DNA from: MFD01275-c22 sp963705885
GTDB taxonomy: Bacteria; Actinomycetota; Actinomycetes; JACCUZ01
DNA length: 64,000 nucleotides
Assembly: GCA_963705885.1 (NCBI GenBank)
Contig: OY970120.1
Location: forward strand, 3,286,001-3,350,000
Direction: 5' to 3'
Numbering within the stretch: position 1 is the stretch's first letter; each line of letters begins with the position of its first letter. Both the position numbers and the translations under genes were made by a program. Under the pieces are notes generated by a model. That model saw only the letters and a list, made by a program, of their open reading frames with translations, did not search any database and was not told the origin of the DNA. Positions 34,173 to 42,428 of this stretch are shown here, one piece after another.

Positions 34173-34646
34173 ATGGCCGGCAAGGAGCGTGCGGGCGGGG
34201 CGCTGCTCGACGACGTCTCGAAGGCGATCATCGAGCAGCTCCAGGAGGACGGCCGGCGCGCCTACGCCACGATCGGCAAGGCCGTCGGGCTCTCCGAGGC
34301 CGCGGTGCGGCAGCGGGTGCAGCGGCTGCTCGACGCCGGCGTCATGCAGATCGTCGCCGTCACCGACCCGCTCCAGGTGGGCTTCCCGCGCCAGGCCATG
34401 ATCGGCATCTGCTGCGAGGGCGACGTCGAGGCGGTCGCCGAGAAGATCGCGGACATGCCCGAGGTCGACTACGTCGTCATCACGGCCGGTGGCTTCGACC
34501 TCCTGGTGGAGGTCGTCTGCGAGGACGACGACCACCTGCTCAACCTCGTGAGCAAGCGCATCCGTGCAGTCCCCTCGGTGCGCAGCACCGAGTCGTTCGT
34601 CTACCTCAAGCTGCACAAGCAGCTCTACAACTGGGGAACCAGATGA
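34173..34646 (+). CDS. Lrp/AsnC-family regulator of polyamine genes
   Basis: A 157-residue DNA-binding protein. The N-terminal helix-turn-helix is about residues 30-50 (ATIGKAVGLSEAAVRQRVQR) and the C-terminal RAM ligand-binding domain ends ESFVYLKLHKQLYNW. It overlaps the aminotransferase gene by 4 bp (ATGA) and diverges from aldehyde dehydrogenase copy 2. The same 19-bp element occurs next to it and before the pot operon, so it most likely controls both and itself in response to a polyamine or amino acid. GAGAGG lies 9 nt before the ATG. Whether it activates or represses cannot be told. Confidence 0.88.
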   Translation: MAGKERAGGALLDDVSKAIIEQLQEDGRRAYATIGKAVGLSEAAVRQRVQRLLDAGVMQIVAVTDPLQVGFPRQAMIGICCEGDVEAVAEKIADMPEVDYVVITAGGFDLLVEVVCEDDDHLLNLVSKRIRAVPSVRSTESFVYLKLHKQLYNWGTR

Positions 34647-36040
34647 CCCTCTCCGAGCAGTCCGTCACGCAGGGCGGCGACCACGGCGACCTGGCGCAGA
34701 GCGCGCGGGACCACCTGTGGATGCACTTCACGCGCATGTCGGCGTACGAGAAGTCCGACGTGCCCGTCATCGTCCGGGGGGAGGGTCCCTACATCTGGGA
34801 CGACAAGGGCAAGCGCTACCTCGACGGCCTGGCGGGGCTCTTCGTCGTGCAGGCCGGGCACGGGCGCGCCGAGCTGGCCGAGGCGGCGGCCAAGCAGGCG
34901 AGCGAGCTCGCGTTCTTCCCGCTGTGGTCCTACGCGCACCCCAAGGCCGTCGAGCTCGCCGAGCGGCTGTCCGACCTCACCCCCGGCGACCTCAACCGCG
35001 TCTTCTTCACGACCGGGGGCGGCGAGGCCGTCGAGAGCGCGTGGAAGGTCGCCAAGCAGTACTACAAGCTCACCGGCCGCCCGCTCAAGCACAAGGTGAT
35101 CAGCCGGTCGATCGCCTACCACGGCACCCCCCAGGGCGCGCTGTCGATCACCGGCATCCCGGCGGCCAAGGAGATGTTCGAGCCGCTGGTGCCGGGCGCC
35201 CACAAGGTGCCGAACACCAACTTCTACCGCGCGACCGAGCACGGCGACGACCTCGAGGCGTTCGGCCGGTGGGCCGCCGACCGCATCGCCGAGGCGATCG
35301 AGTTCGAGGGCCCCGACACGGTCGCGGCGGTCTTCCTCGAGCCGGTGCAGAACTCCGGCGGCTGCTTCCCGCCGCCCCCCGGATACTTCCAGCGGGTGCG
35401 CGAGATCTGCGACCGCTACGACGTCCTGCTCGTCTCGGACGAGGTCATCTGCGCGTTCGGCCGGCTCGGCCACTACTTCGGGTCCGAGCGGTTCGGCTAC
35501 CAGCCCGACATCATCACCTGCGCCAAGGGCATGACCTCGGGCTACTCCCCGATCGGCGCGATGATCGCCACCGACCGCATCATGGAGCCGTTCCTGCAGG
35601 GCAACAACTCCTTCGCCCACGGCTACACGTTCGGCGGCCACCCCGTGTCCGCGGCGGTCGCGCTGGCCAACCTCGACATCTTCGAGCGCGAGAAGCTCAA
35701 CGAGCACGTGCAGCAGACCGGCCCCGACTTCCGTCGTACGTTGGAGAAGCTGAGCGACCTGCCCATCGTCGGCGACGTCCGGGGCGACGGCTTCTTCTAC
35801 GGCATCGAGATGGTCAAGGACAAGGCCACCCGTGAGACCTTCGACGACGACGAGTCCGAGCGGCTGCTGCGCGGCTTCCTGTCCAAGGCGCTCTTCGAGG
35901 CCGGGCTCTACTGCCGGGCCGACGACCGCGGCGACCCGGTCATCCAGCTCTCCCCGCCGCTGGTCGCCGACCAGACCCACTTCGACGAGATGGAGCAGAT
36001 CCTGCGCTCGGTGCTGACCGAGGCGTGGCAGAGGCTGTGA
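34643..36040 (+). CDS. Class III aminotransferase, probable polyamine/omega-amino acid aminotransferase
   Basis: A PLP enzyme of 465 residues (class III). The phosphate-binding region is FTTGGGEAVESAWKVA, the aspartate is in VLLVSDEVICAFGR and the PLP lysine is K295 in ITCAKGMTSGY. The family includes putrescine, GABA, beta-alanine and diaminobutyrate transaminases. Its tight coupling to the Lrp/AsnC gene and proximity to aminoaldehyde dehydrogenases favour transamination of putrescine or a related diamine to the aminoaldehyde. GABA as donor is the main alternative. Confidence 0.88.
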   Translation: MTLSEQSVTQGGDHGDLAQSARDHLWMHFTRMSAYEKSDVPVIVRGEGPYIWDDKGKRYLDGLAGLFVVQAGHGRAELAEAAAKQASELAFFPLWSYAHPKAVELAERLSDLTPGDLNRVFFTTGGGEAVESAWKVAKQYYKLTGRPLKHKVISRSIAYHGTPQGALSITGIPAAKEMFEPLVPGAHKVPNTNFYRATEHGDDLEAFGRWAADRIAEAIEFEGPDTVAAVFLEPVQNSGGCFPPPPGYFQRVREICDRYDVLLVSDEVICAFGRLGHYFGSERFGYQPDIITCAKGMTSGYSPIGAMIATDRIMEPFLQGNNSFAHGYTFGGHPVSAAVALANLDIFEREKLNEHVQQTGPDFRRTLEKLSDLPIVGDVRGDGFFYGIEMVKDKATRETFDDDESERLLRGFLSKALFEAGLYCRADDRGDPVIQLSPPLVADQTHFDEMEQILRSVLTEAWQRL

Positions 36041-36047
36041 GCGGGCT

Positions 36048-36683
36048 CTGACCGCACGGACCCGGGTCCGGCGCCTGCCCGACAAGCAGGTCGGCGACCG
36101 CACCGTCCTCGACGCGGTGCTCGACGCCGGCCGCGTGGCACATGTCGCGGTGCTCGACGGACACGCCCAGCCGTACGTCCTGCCCGTGGCCTACGCCCGC
36201 GCCGGCGACGCGGTGCTCGTCCACGGCTCGACGGGCAGCCGGCTCTTCCGCGGTCTCGCGACCGGCGTGCCGACCTGCCTGACGGTGACGGTGCTCGACG
36301 GGCTGGTGGCCGCGCGGTCGGTGTTCGAGTCGTCGATGCACTACCGCTCGGCGATGGTGCTCGGGTCGGCGACGCCCCTGGAGGGCGAGGAGAAGGTCGA
36401 GGGGCTCGAACGGATCAGCGAGCACCTGCTGCCGGGTCGGTGGGCCGACGCCCGCGGCCCGAACCGCCAGGAGCTCGCCGCCACCCTCGTGCTGTCGCTG
36501 CCGCTGGCGGAGTGGTCGGTGAAGGTCAGCGACGCTCCCCCCGAGGACGCCGAGGCCGACCTCGACCTGCCGGTCTGGGCGGGCGTGGTGCCGCTGGCCG
36601 AGGTGCTCGGTGCACCCGTGCCCGCGCCGGACCTGCGCGGCGACCCACCCGTCCCCGCCTACGTGGCGGCGTGGGCACGGTGA
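36048..36683 (+). CDS. Pyridoxamine 5'-phosphate oxidase family protein, non-standard start
   Basis: A flavin-reductase-like split-barrel protein of about 211 residues of the family FMN-dependent PPOX (HVAVLDGHAQPYVLPVAYAR, LVHGSTGSRLFRGLA, TVTVLDGLVAARS, SSMHYRSAMVLG). The family N-terminus (RRLPDKQVGDRTVLDAVLDAG) is encoded upstream of the first GTG (36117), yet no ATG, GTG or TTG occurs between there and the stop at 36015. The CTG at 36048, just after the aminotransferase stop, is the only reasonable start, unless the sequence contains an error. It overlaps the next oxidoreductase gene (GTGA). The substrate is unknown. Confidence 0.75.
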   Translation: MTARTRVRRLPDKQVGDRTVLDAVLDAGRVAHVAVLDGHAQPYVLPVAYARAGDAVLVHGSTGSRLFRGLATGVPTCLTVTVLDGLVAARSVFESSMHYRSAMVLGSATPLEGEEKVEGLERISEHLLPGRWADARGPNRQELAATLVLSLPLAEWSVKVSDAPPEDAEADLDLPVWAGVVPLAEVLGAPVPAPDLRGDPPVPAYVAAWAR

Positions 36684-38059
36684 CGCGCGACCCGCGCTCC
36701 CTCTCGATGTGGCACGACACCGCGGGCGAGCAGTGGTCACCCCGCGCGCCGCTCGCCGGTGACCGCGACGCCGACGTGGCCGTCGTGGGCGCGGGCTACA
36801 CCGGCCTCTGGACGGCCTACTACCTCGCCCGGGCCGACCCGACGCTGCGCATCGTCGTCCTCGAGCGCGAGGTGGCCGGCTTCGGTGCCAGCGGCCGCAA
36901 CGGGGGCTGGTGCTCGGCCCTGTTCCCGGCCTCCGTGGCCTGGCTGGCCCGCCGCTACGGCGAGCCGGCGGCCGTCGCCCAGCACCGCGCCATGCAGGCC
37001 GCCGTCGACGAGGTGGGGGCCGTGGCCCGCCGCGAGGGCATCGAGTGCTCGTGGACGAAGGGCGGCACGGTGACGGTCGCGCGGTCGGCGGTGCAGCTCG
37101 AACGGGCCCGTGACGAGGTGGCGGAGGCGCGTCGCCGGGGGTTCACGGACGACGACCTGTCGCTGCTCGACGCCGACGACGCGCGGGCCCGGCTGGACGC
37201 GACCGGCGTCCTCGGGGCGACCTACACACCGCACTGCGCCGTGGTCCACCCGGCGCGGCTGGTGCGCGGCCTGGCCCGTGCGGTCGAACGGCTCGGGGTG
37301 ACCGTGCACGAGGGCACCGCCGTGACGCGCATCGACCCCGGCACGGTCACGACCGGCCGCGGGCGGGTGCGCGCCGAGGTCGTCGTGCGTGCGACCGAGG
37401 GCTACACGGCGGCCCTGCCCGGGCTGCGGCGCCGCCTCGCGCCGGTCTACTCCCTCATGCTCGCCACCGAGCCGCTGTCCGCCGACGTGTGGGAGCGCAT
37501 CGGGCTGCGGTCCCGCGAGACCTTCACCGACCACCGTCATCTCGTCGTCTACGGGCAGCGGACCGCCGACGGGCGACTGGCCTTCGGCGGCCGCGGTGCT
37601 CCCTACCACTTCGGCTCGCGGGTGCGCAGCGACTACGACCGCGAGCCGGCGACCTTCGAGGCCCTTCGCCGGGTGCTGGTCGACCTGCTCCCCGCGGTGG
37701 GCGACGCCGCCGTCACCCACACGTGGGGCGGCCCGCTCGGCATCGCGCGCGACTGGTGCCCGTCGGTGGGGCTGGACCGCGGCACCGGCCTGGGCTGGGC
37801 CGGTGGGTACGTCGGTGACGGGGTGTCGACGACGAACCTCGCGGGGCGGACCCTGACCGACCTGGTCCTCGGCCGCGAGACCGACCTCACGGCGCTGCCC
37901 TGGGTCGGGCACCGCTCCCCCCGCTGGGAGCCCGAGCCGCTGCGCTGGCTGGGCGTCACGGGTGCCCTGGCCGCGATGACGACGGCAGACGGCGTCGAGG
38001 CTCGCACGGGGCGGCCGGCCCGCCGCGCCCAGGTGGTCCACCGGATGATCGGGCACTGA
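36680..38059 (+). CDS. FAD-dependent amine oxidoreductase (paralogue)
   Basis: A 459-residue DAO-type flavoprotein with AVVGAGYTGLWTAYYLARAD, REVAGFGASGRNGGWCSA and the C-terminal GLGWAGGYVGDGVSTTNLAGR. It is related to the enzyme at 23625-25040 and lies in the same polyamine region, downstream of the aminotransferase and PPOX genes with overlapping starts. A role in oxidising an imported amine is likely. The pair may act on different polyamines or on free and conjugated forms. GTG start. Confidence 0.85.
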   Translation: MTRDPRSLSMWHDTAGEQWSPRAPLAGDRDADVAVVGAGYTGLWTAYYLARADPTLRIVVLEREVAGFGASGRNGGWCSALFPASVAWLARRYGEPAAVAQHRAMQAAVDEVGAVARREGIECSWTKGGTVTVARSAVQLERARDEVAEARRRGFTDDDLSLLDADDARARLDATGVLGATYTPHCAVVHPARLVRGLARAVERLGVTVHEGTAVTRIDPGTVTTGRGRVRAEVVVRATEGYTAALPGLRRRLAPVYSLMLATEPLSADVWERIGLRSRETFTDHRHLVVYGQRTADGRLAFGGRGAPYHFGSRVRSDYDREPATFEALRRVLVDLLPAVGDAAVTHTWGGPLGIARDWCPSVGLDRGTGLGWAGGYVGDGVSTTNLAGRTLTDLVLGRETDLTALPWVGHRSPRWEPEPLRWLGVTGALAAMTTADGVEARTGRPARRAQVVHRMIGH

Positions 38060-38084
38060 GCCCCGCGCTGGCACGATGGCGACG

Positions 38085-38579
38085 ATGACCTACCGCATCT
38101 GCTTCGTATGCACCGGCAACATCTGCCGCTCACCGATGGCCGAGGCCGTCATGCGGCGGATGCTCGAGGACGCGGGCCTCGCCCACCGGGTCGCCGTGGA
38201 CTCCGCCGGCACCGCCGCGTGGCACGTCGGCGACCCCGCGGACCGGCGGGCGGTGCGGGTGCTCGACGAGGCCGGCTACGACGGGTCGGGGCACCGGGCG
38301 CGCGCCTTCGACCCGCGGTGGTTCGCGGAGCGCGACCTCGTCGTGGCGCTCGACGGCGGGCACCTGCAGGAGCTGCGCGCGCTCGCCGCCGCCGCCGGTG
38401 CCCCTGACACGGTGCGCCTGCTCCGCAGCTTCTCCGCTGCCCCGCGCGACGGCGGGCTCGACGTCGCGGACCCCTACTACGGCGCCGACAGCGGGTTCGC
38501 GACCGTCCTGCGACAGGTCGAGGACGGCTGCCGCGGGATCCTGGCGGTGCTGCAGCGCGACGGCAGCCTGGCCGGCTGA
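38085..38579 (+). CDS. Low-molecular-weight protein-tyrosine phosphatase
   Basis: A 164-residue cytoplasmic phosphatase. The catalytic loop CTGNICRS (Cys and Arg of CX5R) is at residues 8-15 and the general-acid aspartate is in DVADPYYGADSGF. An ATG nine bases earlier (38076) is possible; neither has a strong ribosome site. It lies 25 bp after the oxidoreductase gene and 2 bp before the fructosamine-kinase-like gene, an arrangement common in actinomycetes. It may act on tyrosine phosphorylated proteins or on exopolysaccharide kinases. Confidence 0.92.
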   Translation: MTYRICFVCTGNICRSPMAEAVMRRMLEDAGLAHRVAVDSAGTAAWHVGDPADRRAVRVLDEAGYDGSGHRARAFDPRWFAERDLVVALDGGHLQELRALAAAAGAPDTVRLLRSFSAAPRDGGLDVADPYYGADSGFATVLRQVEDGCRGILAVLQRDGSLAG

Positions 38580-38581
38580 CC

Positions 38582-39358
38582 GTGGGCCAGGACCGGCTCT
38601 TCGTGAAGACCCGTGAGTCGGCGCCGCCCGGCTTCTTCGCCGCCGAGGCGGCGGGCCTGGCCTGGCTGGCGGAGGCCGCGGGAGCGGGCGGGGTGGCGAC
38701 GGTGCGACCGGTGTCCGTCGACCGGCAGCGACTCGCCCTCCCCCATGTCGAGCAGCGGACGCCGACCGCCGCCGACGCCGAGGCGTTCGGACGGGCGCTG
38801 GCCCGCACGCACCTCAGCGGCGCGCCGCACCACGGCTGCCCGCCGCCCGGCCTGCCGGGGGACGGCTTCATCGCGACCCTGCCGCTGCGCCATGCTTCCG
38901 AGCCCCCCGAGGGCGGCTGGGCGGGCTTCTACGCCTCGCACCGGCTGGCCCCCTACCTCGCCGCAGCCGGTGCCGAGGCCGCGGGCCGTCGCGTCCTGGA
39001 CCGGCTCTGCAACCGCCTGGCGGAGGGCAGCCCGGACCTCGCGGGCCCGCCCGAGCCGGCGTCCCGCCTGCACGGCGACCTGTGGTCCGGGAACGTGCTG
39101 TGGTCGGCTGACGGCGCCGTGCTCGTCGACCCGGCCGCCCACGGCGGGCACCGCGAGACCGACCTGGCGATGCTCGCGCTGTTCGGACTGCCGTTCCTCG
39201 ACCGGGTGCTCGCGGCGTACGACGAGGTGCACCCCCTCGCCGACGGCTGGCGCGACCGGGTCGCGCTGCACCAGGTGCACCCGTTGCTCGTGCACGCGGC
39301 GCTCTTCGGCGGCGGCTACGGTTCGCGGGCCGTGGCCGCCGCGCGCCGGTACGTCTGA
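38582..39358 (+). CDS. Fructosamine kinase family protein
   Basis: A 258-residue kinase-fold protein of the fructosamine-3-kinase family. The catalytic loop is SRLHGDLWSGNVLW and the metal-binding segment is VLVDPAAHGGHRETDLAML. Members phosphorylate ketosamines on glycated proteins, starting their repair. A GTG start is 2 bp after the phosphatase stop, so the two are translationally coupled. The convergent CoA ligase gene ends 11 bp away. Confidence 0.88.
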   Translation: MGQDRLFVKTRESAPPGFFAAEAAGLAWLAEAAGAGGVATVRPVSVDRQRLALPHVEQRTPTAADAEAFGRALARTHLSGAPHHGCPPPGLPGDGFIATLPLRHASEPPEGGWAGFYASHRLAPYLAAAGAEAAGRRVLDRLCNRLAEGSPDLAGPPEPASRLHGDLWSGNVLWSADGAVLVDPAAHGGHRETDLAMLALFGLPFLDRVLAAYDEVHPLADGWRDRVALHQVHPLLVHAALFGGGYGSRAVAAARRYV

Positions 39359-39369
39359 CCGCGCGGCCC

Positions 39370-41247
39370 TCAGGCCCGCAGCGTCGGCCGCAACCGGTCG
39401 AGCACGGTGGGGTCCTCGATGGTCGAGGGCACCGGCTCGTCCCGGCCGTCGGCGATCGCACGCAGCGACCGCCGCAGGATCTTGCCCGACCGGGTCTTGG
39501 GCAGACCCGCCACGACGTCGACGACCTTGAACGATGCGACCGCCCCGATCTCGTCACGCACCCGGGCCACCAGCTCGGCCCGCAGCGTCTCGGGATCCAC
39601 GTCCGCGCCCGCCTTGAGCACCACGAGCCCGCGCGGCACCTGACCCTTGAGCTCGTCGTGCACGCCGATCACGCAGCACTCCGCGACGGCGGGGTGCCCG
39701 GCCACGACCGCCTCCATCGCCCCGGTCGACAGGCGGTGCCCGGCGACGTTGATGACGTCGTCGGTGCGGCCCATCACGTAGAGATAGCCGTCCTCGTCGA
39801 CGTAGCCGCCGTCACCGGTCAGGTAGTAGCCGTCGAAGGCGGACATGTACGACGCGACGAAGCGCTCGTCGTCGTTCCACAGCGTGGTGAGCGCGCCGGG
39901 TGGCAGCGGCAGCCGGACGCAGATCGCCCCCTCGCTGCCCGGCGGGACCTCCTCTCCCGACGGGTCGAGGACGCGGACTGCCCAGCCGGGGACCGGGACC
40001 GTGGGTGACCCCGGCTTGATGGGCATGGGCTCGAGCCCGCGCAGGTTGGCGGCGACGGGCCACCCGGTCTCGGTCTGCCACCAGTGGTCGACCACCGGGA
40101 CGCCCAGACGCTCGGTGGCCCATCGCCAGGTGTCCGGGTCCAGCCGCTCGCCTGCGAGGAAGAGCGTCCGCAGCGACGAGACGTCCCGGCCGGCGAGGAG
40201 GTCGCCGTCGGGGTCCTCCTTGCGGACCGCGCGGACCGCCGTGGGTGCCGTGAACATCGCGCTCACCGCGTAGTCCTCCACCACCCGCCAGAACGCGCCG
40301 GCGTCCGGCGTGCCGACCGGCTTGCCCTCGTAGAGCACCGACGTCGCGCCCACCAGCAGCGGCGCGTAGACGATGTAGGAGTGCCCGACAACCCAGCCGA
40401 CGTCGGAGGCGCTCCACCAGACGTCGCCGGGACCGACGCCGTAGATGTTCTCCATGCTCCAGTGCAGCGCGACGGCGTGGCCGCCGTTGTCGCGCACGAC
40501 GCCCTTGGGCTTCGCGGTCGTGCCGCTCGTGTAGAGCACGTACAGCGGGTCGGTCGAGCGGACGGTCACGCACGCCGCCGGCTCCGACCGCGCGACGAGC
40601 TCACGCCAGTCCACGTCGCGCGGTGCGGTCATCTCGGCTGCAGCCTGCGGCCGCTGCAGCACGACGACGTGGTCGGGTCGGTGCGCGGCCGCCTCCAGCG
40701 CGCGGTCGAGCAGCGGCTTGTACTCGACGACCCTCGACACCTCGATGCCGCAGGACGCCGACACCACGACCTTCGGCTGCGCATCGTCGATGCGCACCGC
40801 GAGCTCCTGCGCCGCGAACCCGCCGAAGACCACCGAGTGCACGGCGCCCAGCCGCGCGCACGCGAGCATGGCGACGACGGCCTCCGGGACCATCGGCATG
40901 TAGACGACGACCCGGTCGCCCTTCGTGACCCCGAGCGATGCGAGCGCACCGGCGAACGTCGCGGTCTCGTCCAGCAGCTGCGCGTAGGTGTAGGTGCGCT
41001 TGGTCCCGGTGACGGGACTGTCGTAGAAAAGAGCCGGCCGGTCGCCGTGTCCGGCGGCGACATGCCGGTCGAGGGCGTTCTCGCAGGTGTTGAGCTCCCC
41101 GTCGGGGAACCAGGAGACGAAGGGAGGACGGCTCGCGTCGAGGACCGTCGTCGGCGGCCGGCGCCAGTCGAGCCGGCCGGCGGCCTCGCCCCAGAACGTG
41201 TCCGGCTCGGAGATGCTCAGGTCGTACGTCGTCCGGTAGCTCCCCAT
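39370..41247 (-). CDS. Acetyl/propionyl-CoA synthetase (AMP-forming)
   Basis: An acyl-CoA ligase of 625 residues. The AMP-binding P-loop is VLYTSGTTAKPKGVVRD; WWQTETGWP and YYLTGDGGYVDEDGYLYVMGRTDD follow; and the C-terminal catalytic lysine is in KTRSGKILRRSLR, the usual site of regulatory acetylation. Together with VWWSASDVGWVVGHSY and the MGSYRTTYDLS N-terminus, it resembles propionyl-CoA synthetase (PrpE); acetate is also possible. AGGA lies 7 nt before the ATG at 41247. It stands alone between convergent and divergent neighbours. Confidence 0.88.
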   Translation of the reverse strand: MGSYRTTYDLSISEPDTFWGEAAGRLDWRRPPTTVLDASRPPFVSWFPDGELNTCENALDRHVAAGHGDRPALFYDSPVTGTKRTYTYAQLLDETATFAGALASLGVTKGDRVVVYMPMVPEAVVAMLACARLGAVHSVVFGGFAAQELAVRIDDAQPKVVVSASCGIEVSRVVEYKPLLDRALEAAAHRPDHVVVLQRPQAAAEMTAPRDVDWRELVARSEPAACVTVRSTDPLYVLYTSGTTAKPKGVVRDNGGHAVALHWSMENIYGVGPGDVWWSASDVGWVVGHSYIVYAPLLVGATSVLYEGKPVGTPDAGAFWRVVEDYAVSAMFTAPTAVRAVRKEDPDGDLLAGRDVSSLRTLFLAGERLDPDTWRWATERLGVPVVDHWWQTETGWPVAANLRGLEPMPIKPGSPTVPVPGWAVRVLDPSGEEVPPGSEGAICVRLPLPPGALTTLWNDDERFVASYMSAFDGYYLTGDGGYVDEDGYLYVMGRTDDVINVAGHRLSTGAMEAVVAGHPAVAECCVIGVHDELKGQVPRGLVVLKAGADVDPETLRAELVARVRDEIGAVASFKVVDVVAGLPKTRSGKILRRSLRAIADGRDEPVPSTIEDPTVLDRLRPTLRA

Positions 41248-41444
41248 GAAGGCATCCTGTCCCGATGCCCGACTCGGGCGCCAGCAGGGACGGCAGACCC
41301 CCGGCGCCGGGATCTCCATGATCGGAGTGAGTCGACGGCCGGTCATGGCGCACTCCCACTCCGTTCTCGCACTTCGGGGCGCGTTCTGTCGGGCGGCCGG
41401 GGAACTCGCTCGACAGCGCAGCCGGGCACCGGTGGGATCGGGAC

Positions 41445-42389
41445 GTGACCGGTCCGCTCCACAACGACGAGCTCACGATCGGCGCGGACCTCGTGCGGGC
41501 ACTGGTCGGGCGCCTGCGACCCGGCTGGGCTGCGCTGCCGTTGACGCCACTGCACCGGTCCGGGTCGAGCAACGCCCTGTTCCGGCTCGGCGGCGACCTG
41601 CTGGTGCGACTCCCCCGGCAGCCCGGCGGGTCCGCGACGATCGAGAAGGAGGCGCGCTGGTTGCCGCTGATCGGCCCCCGGCTGCCGGCGGCGGTCCCAG
41701 AGGTCGTCGCGGTCGGCGAGCCCGGCTTCGGCTATCCGGAGCGGTGGTCGGTCCTGCGATGGCTCGCCGGCGACGTGCCGACCGTCGTCGATCCCGCGTC
41801 GGCGACCGGGCCGCCGCGGAGCGGTCTCGCGCGAGATCTCGCCGAGCTGGTGTCTGCCCTGGGTGACGTCGACGTGCCGCCGAGCGCTCTCGCCGATCCG
41901 GAGCTCCGCTTCTACCGCGGCGACCCGCTGGGATCCCGGGACGAGGACACGCGGCGAGATGTCGAGGCGTGCCGGTCCATCTCCGGGCTCGACCTCGACC
42001 TCGATGCCGCGCTCGAGGTCTGGGAACGGGCCGTGGAGCTGCCGGGGAGCGTGCGTACCCCCGCCACGGGGTGGTACCACGGCGACCTGCTGGCCGAGAA
42101 CCTCCTGGTGCGCGAGGGTCGCCTTGCGGCCGTGCTCGACTTCGGCGGCCTGGCCGTCGGCGACCCCACCGTCGACCTGGTCGTCGCGTGGGAGGTCCTG
42201 GACGCCGCGTCGCGCGAGGTGTTCCGGCAGGCCGTCGATGTCGACGACGAGGTGTGGCTGCGGGGACGGGCGTGGGCTCTGTCGCTGGCGCTGATGACCT
42301 TCCCGTACTACTGGGCCACCATGCCGGACCGGTGCGCCGGCCGGCTCGCCATGGCCCGCGCCGTGCTCCGCGATGCCACCATGACGTAG
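41445..42389 (+). CDS. Aminoglycoside-phosphotransferase-family kinase
   Basis: A 314-residue protein with the APH fold: a nucleotide-binding N-terminal lobe (SGSSNALFRLGGDLLVRLP), the catalytic loop WYHGDLLAENLLV and the metal aspartate in AAVLDFGGLAVGDPTVDL. Proteins of this group phosphorylate many small molecules (macrolides, homoserine, choline, others); resistance cannot be claimed from sequence. GTG start at 41445 after a purine-rich GGGATCGGGAC. The 197-bp upstream gap shared with the CoA ligase should hold both promoters. Confidence 0.82.
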   Translation: MTGPLHNDELTIGADLVRALVGRLRPGWAALPLTPLHRSGSSNALFRLGGDLLVRLPRQPGGSATIEKEARWLPLIGPRLPAAVPEVVAVGEPGFGYPERWSVLRWLAGDVPTVVDPASATGPPRSGLARDLAELVSALGDVDVPPSALADPELRFYRGDPLGSRDEDTRRDVEACRSISGLDLDLDAALEVWERAVELPGSVRTPATGWYHGDLLAENLLVREGRLAAVLDFGGLAVGDPTVDLVVAWEVLDAASREVFRQAVDVDDEVWLRGRAWALSLALMTFPYYWATMPDRCAGRLAMARAVLRDATMT

Positions 42390-42428
42390 GTGCGAGCGCC
42401 CGGGTCGCCGCGGACGGTCAGGACACGG

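Noticed and set aside
41248..41444. Inverted CGGAGTG/CACTCCG pair between the CoA ligase and the phosphotransferase
   Set aside because: Arms of 7 bp separated by nearly 30 bp are expected by chance in this GC-rich DNA, and no second copy is seen.
41445..42389. Aminoglycoside resistance gene
   Set aside because: Only the general APH fold is visible. The family is broad and no resistance-specific sequence or mobile context exists.
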